Positions 1 through 6,387 of a DNA stretch of 64,000 bases are shown here, piece after piece. Position numbers and translations under genes: made by a program. The DNA is taken from positions 1-64,000 of the forward strand of contig JAFYHU010000059.1 in NCBI GenBank assembly GCA_017538965.1. Reading direction: 5' to 3'. Every line of letters starts with the position of its first letter. The first letter of the stretch is position 1. The notes beneath the pieces were generated by a model. That model did not search any database and was not told the DNA's origin. It saw only the letters and a list, made by a program, of their open reading frames with translations. Source of the DNA: Oscillospiraceae bacterium (GTDB taxonomy: Bacteria > Bacillota > Clostridia > Oscillospirales > Oscillospiraceae).

Positions 1-396
1 ATCAGTTTCTGCTTTGAACGCATGAGTCTAATTCTCACGTACATTTCTTTAGCTATATTGCTAATTTGTCAACTTTCAGATGAAAAAAAGAAAATATTGG
101 GCAGTTGGTTGTTTCGCTTCGGAGGAGAGAACTCCTTCCGGCCCTGCGGGGCCACCTTCCTCAAAGAGGAAGGCAGGGTATGGCTGCGGCCGGGAACACC
201 TCATCCGTCAACCAGTTTGCGAACTGGTTGCCACCTACCGGGTCGCGATCGCAGATTGCTTCCCGCTTGGGCTACAAACGTGCCCCCGGCACGTTTGCTT
301 AACGCGTCGCGCCCCAGAGGGGAAGGGCGCCTGCAGGCGCGGGGATCACTACTGCTCTACGGAATGGCAATTCACTGAAGATTTGGACTTTTTATC
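1..396. other. Intergenic region with palindromic repeat debris
   Basis: I see no convincing gene here; the short open frames lack ribosome sites and cross repeat sequence. Two hairpins are visible: an 8-bp stem AACCAGTT/AACTGGTT with loop TGCG at 210-229, and CCTTCC/GGAAGG around 162-175. The AACCAGT..ACTGGTT palindrome recurs at about 23519-23541, so this is a dispersed repeat family. Confidence 0.6.
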
Positions 397-425
397 TTGA
401 TTTTGTCATATTTTCTGTGTAGAAT
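397..425 (+). promoter_or_regulatory. Promoter of the Rpn-type nuclease gene
   Basis: TTGATT (397-402), 17-nt spacer, TAGAAT (420-425) matches a sigma-A promoter. The predicted transcript starts near 432, downstream of the ATG at 426. That argues against the ATG and for the TTG start at 456. Confidence 0.55.
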
Positions 426-455
426 ATGTTTGTAATAGAACGGAGGCGATGCCAA

Positions 456-1484
456 TTGGAAACGGAAGATCCCGTTATAATCAACAATCATCTTTCACAG
501 ACATTGGAAAACGCCGACTATGCCGCGAATCTGGATGAACATGCCAAAGAGCTCTTGGCCGATAAAACTATTCTTTCTGAACTGATCAAGCGTCTCATCC
601 CTGATTTCAAAGATATCCCAACCGAGGAAATCAAAGCATACATCAACGGCACTCCGTATGTCAGTCGGATTCATCTAAACCCCGGAGAGACAAATCCCAG
701 TTTTGAAGAAGCGGTTCGTTCTCTTGGTCAGGAGAGCCGCATTCCGAATGAAGGTCTTGCTACGTTTGATGTTCTCTTTACGCTCACCCTGCCGGATTCC
801 GATGAAGTCTGTGTTGAAGTCTATGTGGATCTGGAAGCACAGAGCAGTGAGAACCTCCCCTATCCGCTGGAAACGCGGGCCGTCTACTATCTTGCCAGAT
901 TGCTGTCCTCTCAATATCAGCGTGACTTCAGTCATTCAGAATATGAAAAGCTCCGCAAAGTCTACAGCATCTGGATAGTCATGGATCCCAGTGAGAGGAA
1001 CGCCAACACCATCTCCTCCATCGCTTTTCATCAGGAAGCTCTGCTTGGCAAGCCTGAAGATAACGGAGGCTATGACAAGGCTCAGGCTTTCGTTGTTCGG
1101 CTTCAGAAAAGTGGAAACCAGTCGGAAGATCGTCTGGTCGGACTTCTCAGCACTCTCTTTGTTTCAGATCTCAGCCCATTAGAAAAGAAAATTGTTTTAT
1201 CCCAGGAATACAATGTCCCGGTGAATGAGCACATGGAAAGGATGGTGGCAAACATGTGCAACTACAGCAGCTATGTATTAAACAAAGGCATCCAGCAGGG
1301 CATGCAGCAGGGCATGCAGCAGGGCATGCAACAGGGCATGCAGCAAAACGCTGTCAGCAACATTAAATCTCTTATGGTGAAAATGAACTGGACTCCCATG
1401 CAGGCCATGGATGCTCTCAGCATTCCCGCAGAAGCTCAGGCGAAATATGCTGAGATGCTGTCGGTCTGGCATTTGGAAAACTGA
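456..1484 (+). CDS. Rpn family PD-(D/E)XK nuclease / putative transposase
   Basis: This 342-residue protein resembles the Rpn/YhgA-like family (PDDEXK nuclease/transposase), whose studied members are DNA endonucleases that promote RecA-independent recombination. Catalytic-type residues are visible as FDVLF (Asp near 105) and VDLEAQ (Glu and Gln near 127-129). The start is taken as TTG at 456 because GGAGG lies 9 nt upstream and the promoter rules out the ATG at 426. The C-terminus carries tandem GMQQ peptides before a short helical tail. It stands alone, followed by gene debris and a TA pair, as expected for accessory DNA. Family assignment is good; the cellular role is inferred. Confidence 0.8.
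   Translation: METEDPVIINNHLSQTLENADYAANLDEHAKELLADKTILSELIKRLIPDFKDIPTEEIKAYINGTPYVSRIHLNPGETNPSFEEAVRSLGQESRIPNEGLATFDVLFTLTLPDSDEVCVEVYVDLEAQSSENLPYPLETRAVYYLARLLSSQYQRDFSHSEYEKLRKVYSIWIVMDPSERNANTISSIAFHQEALLGKPEDNGGYDKAQAFVVRLQKSGNQSEDRLVGLLSTLFVSDLSPLEKKIVLSQEYNVPVNEHMERMVANMCNYSSYVLNKGIQQGMQQGMQQGMQQGMQQNAVSNIKSLMVKMNWTPMQAMDALSIPAEAQAKYAEMLSVWHLEN
1287..1346 (+). repeat. 12-bp in-frame tandem repeat (GMQQ) in the nuclease gene
   Basis: About five copies of a 12-bp unit close to GGCATGCAGCAG encode Gly-Met-Gln-Gln. The unit length is a multiple of three, so copy changes alter linker length without shifting frame. Similar QQGxQQG stretches near the C-terminus are common in Rpn proteins. 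Confidence 0.85.
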
Positions 1485-1503
1485 ATTTCAAAAATCCGCG
1501 CTC

Positions 1504-1575
1504 TCAGCGAAAGCAACGGCGGATGCTTTCAATGGCCTTGTCCTGCTCGGACGGGGTCATTTTGTTATCCGACGG
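1504..1575 (-). pseudogene. C-terminal relic of a DegT-type aminotransferase gene
   Basis: Read on the minus strand this encodes PSDNKMTPSEQDKAIESIRR followed by CFR and a stop. It matches the last residues of the intact aminotransferase at 2296-3594 (PSDNKMTPSEQDKVIEIIQR then CFL) with only four differences. No aminotransferase coding sequence precedes it, so it is the tail of a second, deleted or displaced paralogue. The BrnTA pair now sits between this relic and the intact gene. Confidence 0.8.
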
Positions 1576-1599
1576 ATAAAAAGAACATGAAGCGGATGC

Positions 1600-1629
1600 T
1601 TGACGAAATGTAATACTTTATGTTATACT
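1600..1629 (+). promoter_or_regulatory. Strong promoter of brnTA
   Basis: TTGACG (1600-1605), 18-nt spacer, TATACT (1624-1629). The brnT ATG lies six bases after the -10 box, where transcription should begin, and no Shine-Dalgarno is visible. The toxin mRNA may therefore be leaderless. BrnA normally represses this promoter. Confidence 0.65.
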
Positions 1630-1635
1630 CTGTGT

Positions 1636-1923
1636 ATGAAAACTATCGTTTCAGAAACACTTGTCGAATGGGATGACAACAAGAATAAGATCAATATCCG
1701 GAAGCACGGAATCAGCTTTGAAACTGCAGCATTGGTATTTGCCGATGAGGAGCGGATTGAATACTATGATAAACTGCACAGTTTTGAAGAAGATCGCTAT
1801 ATTGTGCTTGGATGTGTTCAGGGAATTCTGTATGTCGTATACACGATGCGGGGTGAAGCCGCTCGCATTATTTCAGCGAGAATGGCCAGTCCGCAGGAAA
1901 GGAGAATCTACTATGGAGAATGA
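1636..1923 (+). CDS. brnT: BrnT family toxin (ribonuclease)
   Basis: A 95-residue BrnT-type protein; the family is a RelE-fold ribonuclease toxin that blocks translation until bound by BrnA. Hallmarks are VEWDDNKNKINIRKHGISFE at the N-terminus, the central RYIVLGCVQGILYVVYT strand region and the C-terminal ISARMASPQERRIYYG. Length fits the family (about 90-100). The ATG at 1636 is chosen over one at 1600 because the latter falls on the -35 box. The next gene overlaps it by 11 nt, giving the usual brnT-brnA coupling. Confidence 0.9.
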   Translation: MKTIVSETLVEWDDNKNKINIRKHGISFETAALVFADEERIEYYDKLHSFEEDRYIVLGCVQGILYVVYTMRGEAARIISARMASPQERRIYYGE

Positions 1924-2236
1924 AAACATTGTACGTACTGTTATCCGCGTTGGTCAGCAGCCTACGGAAGCACAGATTCGTGAAATTGAACTTGCGTCTG
2001 AGAGAGAAATTATTCCAGACGAAGATGCTCCTGAACTGACGCTGGAGCAATATGCCGAATTGGCAGCAATGGCGAGGAAACAACGTGCCGAAAAAGTGAA
2101 ACCGGTCGTATCTTTGCGTATTTCGCCGGACACTTTGGATAAGGCGAAGGCAACCGGAAAAGGTTATACCGGATTTTTAAGCCGCCTGTTGGATAACGCA
2201 ATTAACGATCCACAGATGGTAGCCAAAAGCCTATGA
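1913..2236 (+). CDS. brnA: BrnA family antitoxin
   Basis: A 107-residue partner of BrnT. The C-terminal part, KPVVSLRISPDTLDKAKATG followed by KGYTGFLSRLLDNAI, is the BrnA ribbon-helix-helix DNA-binding domain; the acidic N-terminal half is expected to wrap the toxin. The start at 1913 has GGAGA seven bases upstream, inside the end of brnT. As in other BrnTA systems it should neutralise BrnT and repress the shared promoter at 1600-1629. Confidence 0.88.
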   Translation: MENENIVRTVIRVGQQPTEAQIREIELASEREIIPDEDAPELTLEQYAELAAMARKQRAEKVKPVVSLRISPDTLDKAKATGKGYTGFLSRLLDNAINDPQMVAKSL

Positions 2237-2295
2237 TATTCTTGAATGATATATACAACCTGCTTTGAGAGTTGCTTCGCGGTCCTCTTTTCTTC

Positions 2296-3594
2296 TCAAA
2301 GAAAGCAGCGTTGGATGATCTCAATGACCTTGTCTTGCTCAGACGGGGTCATTTTGTTGTCCGACGGGAGGCAGAGACCACGATGGAAGATATCGGCGCC
2401 GACATCGGCAGAAGCGCCGGGGATATAGGCATTGGTCTGAGCACGGCCAGTGCCGGAAGCTGTAATGAATGGGTGGCTGCGGTAAATCGGCTGCAGGTGC
2501 ATGGGCTTCCAGATCGGGCGGCCTTCGGCGTTGAAGGCGGCAAGAGCCTCGAGAATCTCGGTCGGGCAGGATTTGCCCGATTCATGAATATAGAGAGCTT
2601 CGCTGTCACTGCGGACCTGGGGGCACATGGCCTCCGGGTTGATAAGCAGGCAGGAGAGCCAGAAGTTGGGGACGCTGTTCTCCACGTCGTAGGGGTTCAT
2701 GGAGATCGGGAGATCACGGAGGCCTTCACGATAGCGCTCATAGATGGCTTTCTTTTGGACGATGTGTTCATCGAGGTAAGGAATCTGGCCCCGGACAACG
2801 CCGGCAACGATGTTGGACATGCGGTAGTTGTAACCCAGTTCTTCGTGCTGGTACCAGGGGGCAGCCTCACGGGACTGGGTAGACCACTTGCGGACCTTGT
2901 CGGCGTCTTCCTTCGAGTCTGTCAGGAACATGCCGCCGGAGGAACCGGTGATGATCTTGTTGCCGTTGAAGGAGATGCAGTTATAATCGCCGAGGGTGCC
3001 GGTCTGTTGTCCTTTATAGGTAGCGCCGAGGCTTTCGGCAGCGTCTTCGACAATCAGGGCGGAATGGGCTTTGCAGATGGCCCGGATTTCGTCCATTTTG
3101 GCGGGGGTACCGTAAAGGTGGGCAAGCACAACCAGTCTGGTATCGGGGTAGAGTTCGAAGGCCTTCTCAAGGGCACGGGGGTCCATGTTCCAGGTGTCGT
3201 ACTCGGTATCGATGAAAACAGCCTCGCCGTCCTCATAGGCAACGGGGTTAACGGTCGCATCAAAAGTCATGTCAGAGCAGAAGACGCGATGGCCGGAGAG
3301 GGTACCGGCGTTCGGGCGGGCCTGGCCGTAGAGCTGTTCGCCCGCGAGTCTGACGGCCAGGTGAAGGGCGGCGGTGCCGGCGGAGAGGCCGACGGCATAG
3401 CGGCAGCCGACATTGGAAGCAATCTGCTTTTCGACCTCGTTGATGTTGGCGCCGACGGTGGAGACCCAGTTGGTGCGGATGGCCTCGTCCACCCATCGCT
3501 GTTCATCGCCGTGCATGGTGGGAGAGGAAAGCCAGATTTTGTTTTCAAAAGGGGTGATCCCGGCAAAGCGCGGATCGGAAAGAAAATGATTCAT
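2296..3594 (-). CDS. DegT/DnrJ/EryC1/StrS family PLP aminotransferase (PglE-like)
   Basis: A 432-residue fold-type-I aminotransferase of the sugar-nucleotide class, which aminates 4-keto-6-deoxy UDP-sugars in surface-glycan synthesis. Visible features are SAGTAALHLAV (PLP phosphate region), VEDAAESLGATYKG (Asp that contacts the PLP ring nitrogen) and SFNGNKIITGSSGG with the Schiff-base lysine. The genuine partner would be a 4,6-dehydratase such as the CapD/PglF homologue at 6388-8361, giving a bacillosamine-like amino sugar; that pathway is inference. No clear Shine-Dalgarno precedes the ATG. The gene is isolated from the polysaccharide operon by Abi and DUF3990 modules. Confidence 0.85.
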   Translation of the reverse strand: MNHFLSDPRFAGITPFENKIWLSSPTMHGDEQRWVDEAIRTNWVSTVGANINEVEKQIASNVGCRYAVGLSAGTAALHLAVRLAGEQLYGQARPNAGTLSGHRVFCSDMTFDATVNPVAYEDGEAVFIDTEYDTWNMDPRALEKAFELYPDTRLVVLAHLYGTPAKMDEIRAICKAHSALIVEDAAESLGATYKGQQTGTLGDYNCISFNGNKIITGSSGGMFLTDSKEDADKVRKWSTQSREAAPWYQHEELGYNYRMSNIVAGVVRGQIPYLDEHIVQKKAIYERYREGLRDLPISMNPYDVENSVPNFWLSCLLINPEAMCPQVRSDSEALYIHESGKSCPTEILEALAAFNAEGRPIWKPMHLQPIYRSHPFITASGTGRAQTNAYIPGASADVGADIFHRGLCLPSDNKMTPSEQDKVIEIIQRCFL

Positions 3595-3726
3595 AGTTCA
3601 AAGTTGAAAGTTCAAAGTTTAAAAACGGGGATTTTCTGCTGCAGCGGGGGAAGCAGATACTTTAGAAAAAGAGGAATAAAAGTGCAGGTTTTGCTCACAG
3701 GCGCTCATTGTTTTATTTGACAATGT

Positions 3727-3755
3727 ATTGTATCACAGATTAGCAAATAATACAA
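3727..3755 (-). promoter_or_regulatory. Probable promoter of the DegT aminotransferase
   Basis: On the minus strand TTGTAT (3750-3755), 17-nt spacer, TACAAT (3727-3732). This would give a leader of about 125 nt before the ATG at 3594. Confidence 0.45.
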
Positions 3756-3763
3756 GAATTAGA

Positions 3764-3811
3764 TAATTGGAAGTAAGCTATAATCTGTAATTGGAAGCAA
3801 GCTATAATCTC
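3764..3811. repeat. 24-bp tandem duplication
   Basis: Two adjacent 24-bp copies (3764-3787 and 3788-3811) differ at two positions. AT-rich, upstream of the DegT promoter. Function unknown. Confidence 0.75.
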
Positions 3812-3973
3812 GAATCGTGTAATCTGCAATTGAAAAGAGGAGATCCGCTCGGCCGCAGCCACCATGCTGCATACCTCGGCTGAGACAAACAGAAGAAGCG
3901 CGCAGTCGGCTGGCTGATCCGCCTCGGCCTCCGGATAATATAATAACCTTGGCCGAAGCCGGGGCAAAATCAT

Positions 3974-4870
3974 CTATCTTCTGTTATCGATGAGAATATC
4001 TATATAATTATCTGGGAATCCAATTATCTGCATATTGATATCATCCTTATAGCCTTGAATCAGTTCGTCTACTCTATTAATAAGGTCTATTTTTTCTGCT
4101 TCTTCCGGCAATCTCTTAACAAGCACAAGAATATAAGCAAATAATGACGAGTTATTTACTTGGCTATTTTTCTTTAAGAATGATGTCGACAGTTTTACTG
4201 GTGGATTATACACCGTATTATAGAGTCTCGCTGCGTGTGCGCATTTATTTCTCAGAACTGACAGGCAGTGCAAATGGTTTACCAATGTCTCTTTGCCGGT
4301 TCCAACTGCACTTGCAATTCTCTCCTTATCGCTGTCGCACATGGAACTATACAACTTTGAAACATTTGAAAACGACAGCATTTCTGTCATTACCCACAGC
4401 GGGTATTTATCTCGATATTTAATATGATGGTGCTTTGTGACCAAGCTGTCTTTGTAGTAATCTTTCTGTTTTCTGAAATTTTCCATCACCTGATCAAAGA
4501 ATTCTTTTCTGTAATAATTATTCCGGTTATAATGCTGATCATGCGGCGGCATTTTGCATCTCGCCATGGAAAAATGATAAGAGATCTGCGTTCTATAATA
4601 GATTTCTGTTGTCTCGATAAACTCTCTCAACAGATTCCTCAGTTTGGTATCAAACATATAGATTCTGCATACTTTTCCATAATTACACACATCTTTTATA
4701 AAATCACTGTCATTTGGAGCTTTTCGGAATTGAAGAGCATACCCGGAAAACCTGTAATATGATACAACGCTCAGTAGATTCTCCGCTGCTTCTCTGTCCA
4801 CGCCTGTCATTCCATGACCTGCTAGCCTATCAACCTGCTCTGAAATCTGAAGGGGTTCTTTCAATTCCAT
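3974..4870 (-). CDS. Abi_2 (AbiD/AbiF-like) abortive infection protein, HEPN type
   Basis: A 298-residue Abi_2 family protein. The family gives phage resistance by abortive infection and is thought to act as a HEPN-fold ribonuclease. Visible signatures are the N-terminal LKEPLQISEQVDRLAGHGM, SYYRFSGYALQFR near residue 40-50, and the HEPN R-x4-H motif in LSVLRNKCAHAARLYN (Arg and His near 207 and 212). The start at 4870 is chosen because GGAGAG lies upstream; an in-frame ATG at 4903 would fall inside the leader RNA. The gene is AT-rich compared with flanking housekeeping genes. A compact structured leader and consensus promoter precede it. Confidence 0.85.
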   Translation of the reverse strand: MELKEPLQISEQVDRLAGHGMTGVDREAAENLLSVVSYYRFSGYALQFRKAPNDSDFIKDVCNYGKVCRIYMFDTKLRNLLREFIETTEIYYRTQISYHFSMARCKMPPHDQHYNRNNYYRKEFFDQVMENFRKQKDYYKDSLVTKHHHIKYRDKYPLWVMTEMLSFSNVSKLYSSMCDSDKERIASAVGTGKETLVNHLHCLSVLRNKCAHAARLYNTVYNPPVKLSTSFLKKNSQVNNSSLFAYILVLVKRLPEEAEKIDLINRVDELIQGYKDDINMQIIGFPDNYIDILIDNRR

Positions 4871-4950
4871 AGAATATCTCTCCTTAATAAGGAAGCCGGG
4901 CAAAAAACACCCGGCTTGGTCCCCAACTTTTCAGTCGGGCAACTCTGTTG
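4871..4950 (-). ncRNA. Structured leader RNA of the Abi_2 gene (abiF-RNA-like)
   Basis: The predicted transcript starts near 4950 and folds at once into three hairpins. CAAC-AGA-GTTG covers 4940-4950. A 7-bp stem with a GAAA tetraloop covers 4922-4939 (arms CCCGACT and AGTTGGG, one G-U pair). A perfect 8-bp stem AAGCCGGG/CCCGGCTT lies at 4893-4917 with a U-rich loop. The Shine-Dalgarno follows the last hairpin. Abi_2/abiF genes in Firmicutes are known to be preceded by small structured RNAs, thought to act as antitoxin or regulator. The structure is seen directly; the class assignment is inference. Confidence 0.6.
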
Positions 4951-4956
4951 TAATTA

Positions 4957-4985
4957 AATATATCATGATACGCTATGGCTGTCAA
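4957..4985 (-). promoter_or_regulatory. Consensus promoter of the Abi_2 leader RNA
   Basis: Minus strand TTGACA (4980-4985), exactly 17 nt, TATATT (4957-4962). A perfect -35 and near-perfect -10 predict strong constitutive transcription, as needed for an abundant RNA antitoxin. Confidence 0.75.
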
Positions 4986-5239
4986 CTCATCCTGGCGTTC
5001 TTTTAAGATAAAATTTACTTTTTGCGTAATTATTTCCTGTTTTGAAAAGAGACGATACGCTCATGAAATGTTAATAATGACGAGGCATTTCTTGTACCGG
5101 CTCATGCCTACTTCACGTTTAAACCGACCGCGTTATATCTGGGTAGACTTCATCGTTCTTATTGATAAAACATCAATACTATTACAATGCTGGTCACCTA
5201 AAGCTGTTGTGTTCTTTTGGGGGAAGAAATTATGATTTT

Positions 5240-5455
5240 CTATTTCAGGCCTTCGACTCTTCTATAGAAATCAACAAAATATGCAGGCCCTTCCTGCCAC
5301 AGTCCGGAGTCAAAATCATACAGGCATTCATATGCTTTTGAAGTCATCAGCTTTTTCCGTATTTCTGCTTTTGTCTTATCGCTGTCTCTTGCCAGATCCT
5401 CAATTGCATCTGCAAGAATCAGATCGGCACAAGCACTCATCTTTTCATATGACAT
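5240..5455 (-). CDS. Small partner protein of the DUF3990 operon
   Basis: A 71-residue protein without a function I can name. It is the last gene of a three-gene operon and its start lies 11 nt inside the end of the DUF3990 gene, so translation is coupled. The stretch SKAYECLYDFDSGLWQEG shares spacing and key residues (S, E, L, L, G, then Y and D) with SEVAEHLDSPYNKLQWMG in the 137-residue partner of the second DUF3990 gene at 15044-15457. A shared partner, perhaps the antitoxin or substrate adaptor, is inferred. Confidence 0.6.
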   Translation of the reverse strand: MSYEKMSACADLILADAIEDLARDSDKTKAEIRKKLMTSKAYECLYDFDSGLWQEGPAYFVDFYRRVEGLK

Positions 5456-6014
5456 ATTTTCTGGCCTCCTGAAAGTTGAGACATGCCACAGCTTTTTTTG
5501 TGCGGAAACAAAACTGATCTTCCAGTTGATTCGGCAAGAGTTCTTCTATGGCAAAGCTGACTGCTCGTTCAGACAGAATATCCCCATAAAGTCCATTGAG
5601 ATACGCTGTTATCGTGGGGTTTGTTTTGTCGTTTGCTACTTTGCCGAGTACAACATCTGCCTGAAACGCTTCGGGATTCACTCTTCCCGTCAGTCTCTCA
5701 GCAAGATAAGGTCTTCTGTTCTGTGCAATGAACCACAGCCATTCCCGATCCGCATTTTCAAATTCAAAAATCTTAAGACCGTCTTCATTATATCTGAACG
5801 AAGAAACAAATCCATAATTCTGGTCCAAAGAAATATACCCTATTCGCTTTGCTTTTAACACCGATGTCCTTATAAATCCTTTTGCCTGTACTTCACTTGA
5901 TGTGAGATAGAAGCCGCTGCCAAAATCTTTTCCTTCCATGCACATGGTCAGATCAATTGTTTTAACCGCTGTATAGCTTCCATGAAAAAGAAGCATACCG
6001 TCCTTCATTTTCAT
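5445..6014 (-). CDS. DUF3990 protein, ADP-ribosyltransferase-like toxin candidate
   Basis: A 189-residue DUF3990 protein. The N-terminal LLFHGSYTAV, the block DFGSGFYLTSSEVQAKGF and the hydrophobic C-terminal half match the family. DUF3990 has been placed among ADP-ribosyltransferase-fold domains and is often encoded beside DUF3791, in toxin-antitoxin-like pairs. The ATG overlaps the DUF3791 stop (ATGA, 6011-6014), and the following small gene overlaps its end. No secretion signal is present, so an intracellular target is expected. Enzymatic activity is inferred from the family, not shown here. Confidence 0.75.
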   Translation of the reverse strand: MKMKDGMLLFHGSYTAVKTIDLTMCMEGKDFGSGFYLTSSEVQAKGFIRTSVLKAKRIGYISLDQNYGFVSSFRYNEDGLKIFEFENADREWLWFIAQNRRPYLAERLTGRVNPEAFQADVVLGKVANDKTNPTITAYLNGLYGDILSERAVSFAIEELLPNQLEDQFCFRTKKAVACLNFQEARKYVI

Positions 6015-6226
6015 GACAACGCACCATTCCTTTGCAGTATCTTCTGAATATCATTTAACACTGCTTCGTCCCCGCTCATATGAAGAACTTCATAGCAGGA
6101 TTCAATATATCCCCATATATCATTTTCTTCAAACAGATGATACGCGTCAACGGCTTTCATTTTGAATCGATTCAGAAACTCTCTGAAGACTCTCACTTCC
6201 ATATATATTACTTCATCAAGCAGCAT
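6011..6226 (-). CDS. DUF3791 protein, probable antitoxin or partner of DUF3990
   Basis: A 71-residue protein with the DUF3791 pattern: AVDAYHLFEENDIWGYIESC then YEVLHMSGDEAVLNDIQ. DUF3791 genes usually sit directly before DUF3990 genes. Here the two overlap by ATGA. GAGG and GGAG both lie upstream of the ATG at 6226. First gene of the operon; no clear promoter was found in 6227-6350. Confidence 0.72.
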   Translation of the reverse strand: MLLDEVIYMEVRVFREFLNRFKMKAVDAYHLFEENDIWGYIESCYEVLHMSGDEAVLNDIQKILQRNGALS

Positions 6227-6352
6227 ATCTCCACCTCATTAACCGGAGGCTAAATACCACGCAGAGCATCTTAAACAATTGCTATATCCAATAAATTTGA
6301 TAAACGAAAAGTCATATGATTGATCTACAATTCTGAGGAGAATATTATCAAA

Positions 6353-6378
6353 GACCCTGTCCGGGGGCGGACGGGGTC
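6353..6378 (-). terminator. Terminator of the polysaccharide dehydratase gene
   Basis: An 11-bp stem (6353-6363 with 6368-6378, one G-U) closes a 4-base loop, ten bases after the stop of the gene at 6388. The minus strand continues with TTT; the plus strand with ATTTTATT. Probably works in both directions. Confidence 0.8.
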
Positions 6379-6387
6379 ATTTTATTG

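Larger units (their letters stand above)
3595..3973. other. Intergenic region with short tandem duplications
   Basis: No gene is supported. Near 3596-3622 there are repeated AAAGTTCAAAGTT-type words also seen at 10964-10985. A 24-bp unit at 3764-3787 is repeated in tandem at 3788-3811 with two differences. The stretch 3840-3970 is GC-richer and unassigned. Confidence 0.5.

Noticed and set aside
22-400. Three short overlapping frames at the left edge
   Set aside because: They cross palindromic repeats, lack ribosome sites and have no family features.
2272-3720. A 482-codon plus-strand frame over the DegT aminotransferase
   Set aside because: The opposite strand encodes a full aminotransferase with all motifs; the plus-strand frame is its shadow.
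3740-3973. A 77-codon minus-strand frame
   Set aside because: Its C-terminal half is translated from a 24-bp tandem duplication and it has no ribosome site; it directly follows the Abi_2 stop without evidence of translation.
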